Below are positions 1-10,490 of a DNA stretch of 64,000 nucleotides, piece by piece. How positions within the stretch are numbered: position 1 is the first letter of the stretch; the number at the start of each line of letters is the position of its first letter. A program made the translations under genes and the position numbers. Origin of the DNA: Omphiscola glabra (lineage: Eukaryota; Mollusca; Gastropoda; Lymnaeidae); NCBI GenBank assembly GCA_964017045.1, contig OZ024804.1:23111549-23175548 (forward strand), read 5' to 3'. A model generated the notes under the pieces. That model was not told the DNA's origin. It saw only the letters and a list, made by a program, of their open reading frames with translations, and ran no database searches.

Positions 1-58
1 ACTCAATAACATTTCTTAATATTAGATATTAAGAGAAAAGAAATGCACAATCACCTAC

Positions 59-304
59 CTAGTATGACCATCCAAGCAACAGCTGCTACTGAAGTGGGGA
101 CACCATGCGCATGACCATGGCCGTGAGAGTGACCACCAGAATGGACAAAGCTGACACCATTTTGGTCAGTAGCCCTTGAGACTTCCATTAGTTCCATCTC
201 TGCCTCTTTCTCTGACAATTGCTTGGTCTTGGTTTTCTGTGTGATTTCATCATCACATTGGTGCAGGAACTCTTCATGAGCTGCGTCTGCATAGCTCTTC
301 AGTG
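59..304 (-). CDS. slc39a6/10-like: ZIP transporter exon 9 (His-rich loop and start of TM4)
   Basis: The acceptor GACTTTCAG leads to 246 nt encoding an acidic helix (LSEKEAEMELMEVSRATD), then SGGHSHGHGHAHG, the zinc-sensing His loop of LIV-1 proteins, then VPTSVAAVAWMVIL, where TM4 begins. The donor is ATACTAG then GTAGGT, phase 1. The next exon should start the GDGxHNFxDG motif, outside the window. Confidence 0.92.
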
Positions 305-3300
305 CTGAAAGTCAAATTATAGAAAATGACTGACCATGCTGTTAATTCAGTTTAAACAGTGGGGAAAAAACATGTTCTGAATTAAATGTCATTAGTTGTT
401 TTTATTTTTAAAATATTCAAAATTTTATTATTTTAGTTTCCAGATGAGTAAATGTGAAGCTTAATGCTATATTGTGAAGGCTAAACACATTTTTATAATT
501 GTCTTCTAAACGTTGAAGATGGTGGTGGGTTACCATGAGACACAATATAATTTAATAGGGACCAAAAGAATACTGATTTACTAATCATTTACACAAGGAA
601 AGATGGAAAGAAGATCTTTCCAAACCAAGCTTTGTGTGGTGGTAACGGCCAGATACTTTCAGCTTTTTATCCAACTCATGAAAAATAATCTAACTTTCCG
701 TAAAGTACCGAGTGCTCTGATATGAAAGATGTTAAGGTATGACAGCAAACTGTCATGTGTGCACTCATGAAAAGACAGTGAGGGAGAAGTACTTCAACAA
801 TAATTTTGTACTTTCACAGCATGATCTGGTAACAAGCTGTAGTGGGACAGTAAATGCCAGGTCTATAATAAAGGCTAAAAATAAACCTTTTTGAATATTG
901 TAATAGTTATTCTTTTTAAGTTAACAATATAAATGAATATACAATTTATTCAGTCATATGAGTACAGTTTTAAAGAGACAATATGCATAAAACATAAACA
1001 TAACCAAGCAAAGGTAGATGTAACAGATGTGCATTCCAATTAATATTTCATAAAGGATAGAACTAAAAAATAGTGAAATTTATTACATTATTTACAAATA
1101 TGTTAAGGTCTGTTAAATGTGATAGTTACTGAATACTATTCTGAGAATCATTAATTCAGGGTAATGAATATTCCAATGTATTTTTGTAGAGCTATGAGTC
1201 GTTAATTTATATCAAATAGTTAAAAACGTAAGGATTATCAGTTAGCAGCTGGGATATGATGGAAGGTAAAATATTATGAATGGTGTAAGGCTTGGATTAA
1301 AGTGTTGCGTAGTGGTCCTCAAAGTTTTCTCAATGGACTACAAAAATACTCCTCCAAAAAAATCTATCAATTCCATTTTTTTAAAAAATTTTTAAAAAAT
1401 AATCATGTGCAAAATATTCATGAGACACAAACAATTTGTGTAAAATAAAAAAAAAAACATAGGTTACGCTTTAATAATGGTTACACAGAATACAATTGCA
1501 AACATTTCTGCAAATGCATTCATCAGTACAAAAAACATTCATATAAATTATAAGTATAAATTAAATTGACATAATATATATATATATATGTATCCTTCTT
1601 AAAAATGAAAGAAAATAATAAGACTGGGCAAAAGTCCCTTAAAACAAAGCTGAGAAGGACAGAAAGAAAGTGGGTGGAAGTAAAATTTAAAAACCGAACA
1701 GAAAAAAACAAACATTGCTGATGAATGCATTTGCCAAACGTTTGCAGTTGTATTCTGTGTCACCATTATTAAAGCGGAACCTAGATAGTTTTATTAACAC
1801 AAACTGTTTGTGTCACATTGATCTACTTGAAAGCTTTACCGCAGTCCGACACTCTTATAATTAGTATCCATCATATTTATTATTGAATACAAAACAAAAA
1901 ACTTAGAACCACTCCATCTCAGGTTTATGTGCAAACCCACTTTGAAGACCACTGCTGTAAAGCAATGACCAGCCTGGAGATAGCTAGAACAGAAATACTT
2001 ATTAAAAACAAAGCCTTATTTTAGATCAGGGGTGGCCAACCCAAAAGGCTTCAGGGGTCACTTTGATAGCAAGTAAACCTTTTAGCGGGCCACATGACCT
2101 TACACCTAATCTCTCTCTATCTCTCTCTTATATATATATAATCCAAATATCACTCACACTCACTGATCATGATGTCTGATGAGGAACAAGCCATATGAAG
2201 TTAATTTTTTCCATGGAGATTCTTCTTATACTCTAGACGTGCACTGACAATATTTTGTTTATTCAGCTATTAAGTGGCACAAAATGACCCAAGTCTGAAA
2301 CATTTTTATTATTTATCATTTGTGCCATGTTTATTTGTTCAGTTTATTTGTTCAGTTTATGCTTCGGAATGTTTGCTTTGTTTAGTGGCCATGTTTTGGT
2401 GTCAAGATCAGCTGAGAAATTTTTTTTGCCATTATTTGTCGATAAAATTGGTTCTATTACAAATCAATATTTGTAAATGCTTATTTGTGATTAATCAGGC
2501 ATCTGCGGGCCGCAACAATTATGTGGCGCGCCATCCCTGCTCTAGATCCGTACAATGACTGCTCAATCTCTGCAGTGGTACATTTACTTTCTGACTCATC
2601 TCAATGTACAATTGCTCCTAGTGGAATTATAGTGAACTGACTGACCATCAATTGGTCTTTTAAGACTCATGGAATTATAATGAGCCAAAATGACTATTTT
2701 AAGACTCATGGAATTATAATGAGCTAAAATGACTATCATATTTCCCATTTGATTCATTAAAAACCAACTGGTCCTTTTTAACAGTAGACTTTGAATAGTG
2801 TTAACTAGATACATCCATAAAAGGTGAACAGTGTAACATTTGATGGAAGAGGCTTATAATATAAAGCTTTAAGGTACAAGGGGGGTAGGTCAAGGTGAGG
2901 CAAAAAAATAAAAGATCATACCATTGGCAGATTCTCCAGTGGCTTCATCTAGAATTACATGTGGTTAGCATATGACAGGATAGTTACTACAACAAGTGAC
3001 AATAACACAGAGCTACAAAGCGATCATGCAAGCCAGAATGTGAACATTGACATATGGCAGGCTAGTTACTACATAGCTTGACTACAATCTAAAAATGCTA
3101 AGAGGCAATCGTGCAAACCAGAAGGTGAACATCAACATCGTATGTGCATGCATAGAAACCAGAACACCATTATTAATTCTTTGTAAATTTAAGGCCTCAA
3201 CAAATAAATTTGATTTTTAAAAAATAATAAAGTATAATTGTTAAAACCATCAAAATTAATATCAACTGACCAATCCCTGAATACAGTGTGCAAGCAACAA

Positions 3301-6300
3301 TCTCACAGTTCAAGATTTCACACCTTACATTAACTAGCATGAGTCAGATGATTTAAATAATTTCATAAGTCCCCCATAGGGGATACTAAAATGTGGAGTG
3401 CATTGTTTCATACAAACTTTGCGGATAATGCTAATTGAATAGAATTAATAGAAAGCTTAACACTTTGAGTTAGCTAACATTTTGCGCAGTTTAAATTTAG
3501 GAAATGACATTTTTTCTAAAAAAGGCGCGAGAAATAAATAAATTACAGTTGTGACGCTACTGAGTTTATGAGTTATGAAAAGTGCACCCCCCCTCACCCC
3601 CCCCCATATCAAACTATAGTCTCAGAAATGACATGAACAATAAAATACCAACATTGGCAACATGCTCAAAACATAAACACGAAATAACTGCCCCAGACCA
3701 TGGGGAAATCCTTACCTTTATTGGGGTGGACCAGCATGACCGTACGGTCACACCCATCCTCGCTTGTCTGTCTGTGACTAAGTTTAGCACCCACTGAAGT
3801 TTTGTTGGATTCTATATCACAGAATTTTTGACATCTTTTCTTCTTGTTTTGTCGCTGTAATGAGATTAAAATAATACTTTTTTATTTTGGACTTAACTCT
3901 AAAAAAAAAAATTAAAATTAACCCCAACTTTAAAAAGGCTGCAACAGCTTGTTAAATTACCTAGGACAAAAGCAGTTGTAACTTGTTTTGGGAATTTTAT
4001 TGGGATTCTTTTTGTGAGCATATTTTGGTTTGTGTTTGGAATATTTTGTGGTGGTCATAAGTTTGGAGGTTTATAATTTTTATGCTGGGAGATGTGGATT
4101 TAGGGCAGTGTGTGGTTTTGATTTCGAGAGTGGAAGTGGTAAGTCATGATAAGATTTTAACGATAAGCATGTTTCTTTTCAGTGCAGCTATTCTTTCATT
4201 TGGACTTTATAGGCTATGTTATATTTGTGTGGTTGAAGGCAACTGGACAGCGTGTCAGAGTTCTTTATTGTTAGACCAAGTGTTAAACATTACATTGAGT
4301 GTATTTCAATCAATCCTAAATTTCAACCTGGGACCCAGGTTAGCAGGAACAAACTGGAAATCTGTTCACTCTAATTTTAGATAAATAGCAATAAAAATCC
4401 AACAGATGACCCAAGAAAAGAAAGGCCATGACCCAACTCACCTTGGAATTCCTGTTTCGTTTAATCACTGTGATAATTGTCAGCAGTCTCTCAGTGACAA
4501 AGAAGAACAAAATACCTCCGAGGGCCATCAAACCTTTCCATGCAGCAGCTGAATGGTCATGTTCCTCAGTCATCTCAGCATTGTGATCATGTTTGTGAGT
4601 TGATGATCCAATTATAGCCTGAGGGTGGAGGATATGGAATCACATGGAGATCTGATGACAATATTCAACTACACTGAGCAATTATATCAGTATAACTACA
4701 CTGAGATCTGGTTTCAAAGTTTCAGACACAAAGAAAAATATTCATTTTGCAAACTAAAAAACTAATTGAATTTGATAGTTAGTTGAAAATTATATAAGAA
4801 AATAAAATTTGAAGAAAAAAAAATGGATGAAACTCTATAAAAATATAACATTCCCAATACCAAGCGAATAGTCACAAATATACCCCCCTTGTGGGTGAAA
4901 AATGCCTAACGTATCCACTTACATGAGAAAAATTTATAAATTATCCACTTACTTAAGTTGAAAAATGTCTAATTTATCCAATATATCAGGTGAATGGTGT
5001 CACATTTATCCATCTACATGAGGAGAAAAGTGTCTAATTTATCCATCTTTCAGGTGAATGGTGTCTAATTTATCCACCTACATGAGGTGAACAGGGTCTA
5101 ATTTATACACCTACATGAGGCAACAGGTGCAGCAAAGCATCCCCAGACAAAGCTCCTATGGCCAAGGCCACCAGGAACTGAAGCAAGTGGTTGTAGAAAA
5201 CTTTCTGCATAATTGGGATGACAGCGACACCAAGCAGACCCACCAGACTGATGATAAGGACAGCAACAAAGCTGAACCCCCAAACTGCAAGAAGAAAATG
5301 AAATAAAATCAATGAATTTTGTTTGTTTGTAATTGTAATGCAAACCTCAGGAATAACAGTTATTGATAATAAAAATTCACAATTTTGCCAATTAGAATAA
5401 TTCAAATGCTGCTAAACAATAGATTACTTTTTACCCTTTAAACTTCTTTTAAGTGTGAACACTTGTGTTTATTCTAAATTTAATGTTATAAAGTGGGTAT
5501 AGGGCAAAATGATTATTTTCCATCATGAGACTTGCAACTTAGAAAAAGTGCATTTTTAAATCTCAAACCCCATAAACTTCAATGCATTGGGGAGTGGTAA
5601 TTTCATACAAATAAATGGCCTCAGTTTATGCCCATGCTTTCCAGTCTCTCTGTTTAGCAGTGTGGTCTCAAGCAGCGTTGTACCCATTTATTATTATTAT
5701 TATTATTAGGCCATTGGATGTTATAAAAAGCATTGGGAAATCTAGCAAGGAAGATTAATATGCATTTAGCCATTGCAATTATTGGTCTTAGAGTCTCTCT
5801 GTTTTATTATTTAAACCATTGATCTCCACACTCTTTTTTTGGGGGGAAATAATCAGATATTCAAAGATGTATCATTCAGGTCCAGCGGCGTAGCTAGAGT
5901 GTTTGGCGCCCGGGGACAAGAGTCGCGCCCGGGGGACAAGATTCATTTTAAAGCACCCTATTTTCCTTTTTTAAACTCTCAAACCCATTATTTTCATCAA
6001 TAAAATAATACCAAAGCACATTTTGGCGCCCCTAACTAGCTCGCGCCCGGGGTACATCTGTACCCCCCCCCCCTCTACGCTACGCCTCTGTTCAGGTCCA
6101 ACTGTAATATTTATCTTATATCATGTTTTTGAGGATGAGTTTGGGAACTACCTTTGGAAGATATTTTTGAAAGATCAACATTGTCCACTGCGCCAGGCAT
6201 CCCATCATGAGTGTTGTCCTCGTGGGCGTGAAGAGTTTTACAGAGATCCAAGTCCAACTGAAAGACTATTGCTGGGCACAGGTAAGTGAACTCATTTGCT

Positions 6301-8332
6301 GTCAGTTTAGTTTGTGAAGCCAAGTGAAATGCTTCAAGGATTTCATGGGCTGATAGGCACTTGATGAATTGGTTTAAAATTCAGAAGTTTAAAAGAACCA
6401 TCTGATTTAGCAATGTGTGATGATACAGGGAAGGAAAATTGCATGAGCGTGATACAACTAATTTCATGCAACTAAGACAGACAAGTCTTCTCTTTTCAAA
6501 ATGAAAAAGATTTTCAAATTTAAAAAAAAAAAAAAAGCATTGATGTACAATTGTATGATCCAAAGGCTATCCATTAATCCAAACCCAAAGTGAGTGAGTT
6601 CAAAAATAATCCTTAGCAAATCGCTATGTACATCATTTGAGACTAGAAGTGACACAATTTTTGGCAAAGCTGATTTGTGTTCTAACCCCCCCCCCCCAAA
6701 CCAAACTTTATAAACTGTCATCTAAAATCAAACCTTTGCAGCATCTCATTTTTGAATAATTAACAATTCATAGTTTTTTCTTAGTAATGTACATGCTTGA
6801 ATGTCAATACACTGATTTGTTGACTCAAGCACTTGAAGCTATTTAAAAAAAAAAAATTTTTTAAATGAATAATAAATATAGAGAAACATCTGCTCCTACA
6901 CACACAAAGGAGGTCAAATTATAACTATTTAAAAAATGTAAACTGGGACAACAGAAGCACTGTGTGCAAAATCTTCAATAGTCAACTGCATGTAAAATAT
7001 AAAAAAAATTGCCAGACTGTGTGCAACATCTACAATTGTCAAAGTGTGCAAAATGTTTTTTTTTTAAATTATGTGCAAAATATACAATAGATAACTCTGA
7101 GCAGAGCCTACAGCTCAGTGCAAAAAATATGTGAAACTTTAAACTTTCAGGGTGGAAACATTTGAAAGAAATTTATGTCTTTGACCTAAATTTAAGAGTA
7201 CTTAATTTAATGTAAGCTTTCATGAGGTACATTTCACTTAGTGTTAAGTTATAAAAAGAAATCCATTGTGTTAGTTAGTGAGTTATATATTGAAATACTT
7301 AGTACACCTGGCCCACTTAAGACAAATTCATATAATCAGGTTTAAATATCAACAACATAACATAACACTGGTAAATACCTTTTCATGATCTGAGTGTATG
7401 TGAGCATTTTCAACTGAACGTTTGTGAAGGCCATGATCTATATATAGATGAATAAAGTAGCAAGTTCATAAAGGGGAATCTAGATAAATATAATTTTTGA
7501 GTACAGTCATGAATAATTAAAAGTGATTTAAAACTAAACTCAATATTAAGAACTATATTTTATAATTGAGAAAATGAATGAAACCATGTTTCCTTGGTAA
7601 GAAACAGCTTTGGGTTTGACTTACCATGGGTTTGGCCTAGTCCCAGATGATGTAACAGCTCGGTGAGATCACTCTGATTCAAATTCTGCTGATCACCATA
7701 TTTTGCAAACAGCTTTTTTGTAAAGAAAAAACTCTCTTCTAAGGTGACAGAATCAAGGGTGACATTAAAGGTGACATTGTTGCTTCCTTCCTGTTTTTGT
7801 TGTATGAAGATATTGATATCAAATGAAATATTAAAATTTTTTTTGTGAAACTTCATTGTTAAATGAAACATTTATAAGAAATCTGGAAAAGAATTTGAGG
7901 ACAAAACAAGTTCCTTGGAGGACCTCAATCAATTGATAAAGATGCACCCAGTTCATACCCCAAGCCCATTTAAAGGCAGCTGTGATCATGGTCCTGTTGT
8001 ACTTGTGAGCACTTGTTATGGCCATTTATTTAAACATGTGGACCTGGACTAATAAAAAATATTTAATTCAAACATAAACCTATATCATTGTGCTTTATAC
8101 TTAATTTTTAACTAGCTCTAGCTGAATAAGTGCTCTACAAATAGAGTTTCATATAAGCCATGAATTTTCTCACCTCATGAACATGGACATGCCAGTTAGG
8201 GGCTGGTGTAGATTTCAAGGATTCAATTCCTGTTGTCTCATCAGATTTAGATGTAGTTACATCAACTAGTTGAACCAAATTTACTAGCCCAAGTATAACC
8301 AAGAAAATGGTCAAGGTATGCTCACTCTGCAT
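59..8332 (-). CDS. slc39a6/10-like: LIV-1 subfamily ZIP zinc transporter (ZIP6/ZIP10-like), 5' part, multi-exon
   Basis: ZIP proteins of this subfamily import zinc into the cytosol across the plasma membrane. Nine exons on the minus strand are joined by GT-AG sites, and phases agree except at one junction (exon 3 to 4). In order they encode a signal peptide (about residues 1-23, VILGLVNLVQLVD core), an ectodomain with LFAKYG and LLHHLGLGQTHG, a short His-rich stretch, the subfamily CPAxxxQ motif (CPAIVFQLDLDLC), TM1 (VLIISLVGLLGVAVIP), TM2 ending GDALLHLLPH, TM3 (KGLMALGGILFFFVTERL), a cytosolic loop with a HSHGHGHAHG run, and the start of TM4 (VAAVAWMVIL). The His-Glu metal-site helices lie beyond base 1. 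The order matches ZIP6/ZIP10; ZIP4 and ZIP12 fit less well. The phase clash between exon 3 (ends phase 0) and exon 4 (enters phase 1) implies one unplaced short exon. Start is the ATG at 8332, the first Met before a good signal peptide. Confidence 0.9.
305..1419. other. ZIP intron 8, left part
   Basis: AT-rich intron sequence with no recognisable gene, RNA or repeat family. Confidence 0.6.
1420..1824. mobile_element. Inverted pair of Penelope-like element ends
   Basis: Arms 1420-1527 and 1711-1824 are imperfect inverted copies of each other: both contain ACACAAAC-TTTGTGT, GCTTTAATAATGGT-ACACAG and GCAAATGCATTCATCAG. The same sequence is found once more at 42345-42455, directly after a Penelope-like coding remnant, which identifies it as that family's 3' end. 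Each arm has a CTGATGA box, as in the hammerhead ribozymes of Penelope-like elements. The 190-bp centre is AT-rich. Confidence 0.6.
2027..2539. mobile_element. hAT-type non-autonomous transposon in ZIP intron 8
   Basis: The element starts CAGGGGTGGCCAAC and ends as the inverse of CAGGGATGGCGCGC. The flanking 8-mers TTTTAGAT and CTCTAGAT match at six of eight positions and fit the nTCTAGAn target preference of hAT elements. There is no transposase. The interior contains (CT)n and (TA)n. Confidence 0.7.
2655..2740. repeat. 41-bp tandem duplication
   Basis: Two near-identical copies of a unit containing TAAGACTCATGGAATTATAA follow each other directly, with a partial third copy before them. They lie in the ZIP intron. 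Confidence 0.7.
2922..2948 (-). CDS. slc39a6/10-like: ZIP transporter exon 8 (27-nt microexon)
   Basis: ATTCTAG precedes 27 nt that read DEATGESAN in the entering phase 1 and leave phase 1 at CCAATG before GTATGA. It fits the frame of both neighbours, and skipping it would also keep the frame. No homology supports it because this loop is variable in the family. Confidence 0.6.
3716..3854 (-). CDS. slc39a6/10-like: ZIP transporter exon 7 (cytosolic loop)
   Basis: The acceptor TCATTACAG is followed by a 139-nt open exon beginning RQNKKKRCQKF, with GAKLSHRQTSEDG later. It matches the basic loop after TM3 in ZIP6/ZIP10 in position and in its KLS-H pattern. The donor is AATAAAG then GTAAGG, phase 1. 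Confidence 0.8.
4442..4618 (-). CDS. slc39a6/10-like: ZIP transporter exon 6 (TM3)
   Basis: The acceptor CCTCCACCCTCAG leads to 59 codons in phase 0: a His/Asp stretch (THKHDHNAEMTEEHDHS), then WKGLMALGGILFFFVTERL (TM3) and a basic cytosolic start (VIKRNRNSK). The donor is TCCAAG then GTGAGT. Confidence 0.9.
4905..5118. repeat. Minisatellite overlapping the 3' edge of ZIP exon 5
   Basis: Units of about 31-34 bp (core ATTTATCCACCTACATGAGG) run from about 4905 to the exon border. The last copy overlaps the final bases of exon 5 and its splice donor, so several copies carry donor-like sequence on the minus strand. Confidence 0.8.
5115..5284 (-). CDS. slc39a6/10-like: ZIP transporter exon 5 (TM1-TM2)
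   Basis: The acceptor TTCTTCTTGCAG is followed by VWGFSFVAVLIISLVGLLG and VAVIPIMQKVFY (TM1), then LLQFLVALAIGALSGDALL and HLLPH (TM2). The GDALLHLLPH ending is near-invariant in the subfamily. The exon is 170 nt, enters phase 1 and leaves phase 0 at CTCAT before GTAGGT. The last bases belong to a minisatellite that runs into the intron. Confidence 0.92.
5883..6090. mobile_element. hAT-like MITE, CAGCGGCGTAGC family
   Basis: A 208-bp element starts CAGCGGCGTAGCTAG and ends GCTACGCCTCTG. It is flanked by a perfect 8-bp direct repeat TTCAGGTC (5875-5882 and 6091-6098). It ends 61 bp from ZIP exon 4. Other members are at 42182, 52759 and, as single ends, at 26457, 48249 and 63049. Confidence 0.8.
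6152..6298 (-). CDS. slc39a6/10-like: ZIP transporter exon 4 (CPAxxxQ motif)
   Basis: This 147-nt exon encodes NEFTYLCPAIVFQLDLDLC, the cysteine-containing motif diagnostic of LIV-1 ZIPs just before the membrane domain, followed by HAHEDNTHDG and VDLSKISSK. The acceptor is CTGACAG (phase 1) and the donor TCCAAAG then GTAGTT (phase 1). Confidence 0.88.
6765..6811 (-). CDS. Tentative ZIP transporter exon 3b (Cys-containing segment)
   Basis: Between exons 3 and 4 the family normally has a segment of the form C-x-N/D-x-x-x-L-L-x-x-Y. After an AATCAG acceptor in the right phase the minus strand reads CIDIQACTLLRKNY, which resembles it. The only nearby donor (TATGAATT before GTTAAT) leaves phase 2, while exon 4 needs phase 1, so the right boundary is wrong or this is a chance match. 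Confidence 0.25.
6955..7100. repeat. Diverged tandem repeat in ZIP intron
   Basis: Three or four degenerate copies of a unit with TGTGCAAAAT and TCTTCAATAGTCAA lie in intron 3. Confidence 0.45.
7379..7437 (-). CDS. slc39a6/10-like: ZIP transporter exon 3 (short, His-rich)
   Basis: A 59-nt exon following TATATAG encodes HGLHKRSVENAHIHSDHEK, a His-rich ectodomain stretch as expected in LIV-1 proteins. It enters with two bases, completing the codon left by exon 2, and ends AAAAG before GTATTT in phase 0. KRS might be a basic processing point, but that is only inference. Confidence 0.7.
7625..7850 (-). CDS. slc39a6/10-like: ZIP transporter exon 2 (ectodomain, LFxxYG / LLxxLGL motif)
   Basis: This exon carries LFAKYGDQQNLNQSDLTEL and LLHHLGLGQTHG, the EF-hand-like ectodomain motif seen in ZIP6 and ZIP10. 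It holds several N-glycosylation sequons (NVT, NIS, NQS). The donor is CCCATG then GTAAGT and leaves phase 1. Two phase-0 acceptors are possible: after TGAAG (start 7850) or after AACAG (start 7790). I chose the longer form without strong grounds. Confidence 0.75.
8174..8332 (-). CDS. slc39a6/10-like: ZIP transporter coding exon 1 (signal peptide)
   Basis: This exon encodes 53 residues beginning MQSEHTLTIFLVILG, a typical signal peptide with a hydrophobic core, and ends at HVHVHE. The donor reads CATGAG then GTGAGA, leaving phase 0. Just upstream of the ATG is a long T-run followed by several AG dinucleotides, which looks like a 3' splice site, so an untranslated exon probably precedes it. 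Confidence 0.85.
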
Positions 8333-9480
8333 TTTTTGTTATAATCCACTAAAACCTAAATACTAAATATAGATTAAAAAAAAAAAGAAGGTGTAGAAAT
8401 ATTAAACTTTACAAATTACACAAAACAAAAATCTAAAAAAAAATAATTCGGCTAAACTTAGCAAAATTCTAATGAGGTTTTTTAAATTCTTCGGGACCTT
8501 TTAATTTTGCTTTCAAACAAAATATGCAAAAAAAATCCTTTAGTAATTAGCAGGCTTGTTGCTACTTATACAATAAAGACTCATAATAAAGTGTTTTCCA
8601 AATAATTTGCATTATTTTACACAAATTATACTTGTTTCAAGTTTGTTTATAATACAGTAGCATTGTTTATCTAAGCTCATGACTGCAAAAAATAAAAATC
8701 TAATATTTTATTAAAAAATTAGGAAAACTGATTTTCTTTTTATAGGACATAGAAAAGGAGCAGGCCTACTTGGATTTTGTAGTTATTTAAAAAGCTAATC
8801 ATGATACCCTATTTTAATTTATATCTGACTATTTACTCAATATTTTCAAAAAATGAAAAATTTAACATTAAACATATTTACTTGTCTACTTTAATTTAGA
8901 TGATTATTGATTAACAGCACATTAAAATAAGATTCAAACTGTAAATGCTCAGCATACAGTATTCTATACACTTCAAGAATAAAAAGTCTCCAATGGATCA
9001 CAAGTGACATACATTTAGAATGCACTAACTGATGAATGTGTTAGTGTTAATCCAGCTGTCCTGTTTGAACTGTGCTAGCGTGTGTAAGTGTATAGTATTG
9101 GGAAGTCAGACACAACAGGTGAAGTCAATAAGCCAGGCCAGAGAGCTTAAGACTAAGATAAGATACCAATGGCCATACTCGTACACCTGTTTATGATTCT
9201 CAATGATCCTTCCTATCAATGACTACTGTCTACTACTGGCCTGAGGGTGTAAACATATTCCAAGAAATGTAAACAAACTTAGAGTACTCAGACTTAGACT
9301 TAAAGACCTTAGACTTAGACTAGTCACTAAGCTACCTGCTACCTAACTCTGGTACGAGCCTGACAACTTATTTTTTTTAAAAACTTGATATTGTAAATTA
9401 TTTTTAAAATTATTATATTATAAAGTATATATAATAACTATAATGTAGAATAATGCCTACCAACAAACCCTTACTCAGTT
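8333..9480. other. Probable 5' intron of the ZIP gene
   Basis: AT-rich, no coding signal. A short CTTAGACTT-type repetition lies near 9285-9325. Confidence 0.5.
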
Positions 9481-9484
9481 GACA

Positions 9485-9567
9485 ACTAGTTGAGTCTTCA
9501 AAAGAGAATTTTAATTAATAATATTACTAGTTGAGTCTTCAAAAGAGAATTTTAATTAATAATATTA
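9485..9567. repeat. 41-bp tandem duplication
   Basis: Two copies of a unit containing CTAGTTGAGTCTTCAAAAGA lie head to tail with no visible mismatches. Confidence 0.8.
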
Positions 9568-10309
9568 CTATTATTAGCTAGTTTACTAGTTATAAGCTAG
9601 GTAGAGATAGTGATAGGCCTATTACTATTAAATATAACATGTAAATGTGGGATACAAGAACAATAGATAGTAAAAATCCTGTTTTTTTTTAATTTTGAGT
9701 TGACATTTTTTAAATTTTGAGTTGACAAAGAAAAACACTGAAAGTCCATGACGCTACGGCTACATGTTTTTCTTAAGATTCTTAGCGTATGCCTACTAAT
9801 AAAATAAATAAGGAGTACTTATTTGTAGTGGGATTATTGGGCCTAATAAATCAAATGATTATAAATATAAGACGCAGGCCTAATCATACTTCAATGGACT
9901 ACTGTAAGCCCATTGCCATTATAAATTAATTTATAATCATGTTATTATTTTACTTTTGTATTTTTTGCACTAACTTAATTTTTTTACGAATTTTAATTTT
10001 ATTGTATACAATCATGTCATAATTGTCATAATTCCTAATAATAATATTAATAAAATTGATTATGAATTATGACTCATGATGGTACATCAACTTTACTTTG
10101 TAGTTATACTATTTGCAACTTTAATTTGCAAACTTCACTATTGAAAATTGTAGTAATTAAACATATGTTTGTGTCGACGTGCGTGGCATGACTTGGCCAC
10201 ATTTTCTTTTTAAATACTAAAAACGTATAATTTCTTAACATTATAGCTGAAATCTGTGATAACGAAATCGAAAGTTGATAGGTTGCTACCGGTAATGACC
10301 GTAATGAAA

Positions 10310-10490
10310 ACTTTACCCACGTGCAAAACATTAATATTAGTGTCGTGTGCAGGACATTTCTTTCTATCAGCAAAATGGCGTTTGTGGGAGGAGGCGTTTA
10401 CTCCCGCAGTCACGTGATATTTTCTTTGTTATTGATTGGTTTAAATTGTAGCATCACGTGTGAAAAACATAATTTTTGCACTCGAGCCAC
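10310..10490 (-). promoter_or_regulatory. Candidate TATA-less promoter and first untranslated exon of the ZIP gene
   Basis: Within about 150 bp there are three CACGTG boxes (10318, 10411, 10455; the middle one in GTCACGTGAT), an inverted CCAAT (ATTGG near 10436), a YY1-like CAAAATGGCG (10371) and a GC-richer patch in otherwise AT-rich DNA. TGCRCNC cores resembling metal-response elements occur at 10477 and, on the other strand, near 10343. On the minus strand a donor (CACGTGG then GTAAAG) at 10317 could end a short untranslated exon that splices to the acceptor just before the ATG at 8332. This assignment is inferred from position. Confidence 0.45.

Noticed and set aside
4082..4384. 100-codon plus-strand frame inside the ZIP intron
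   Set aside because: Intronic and antisense to the gene, without a domain or conserved motif.
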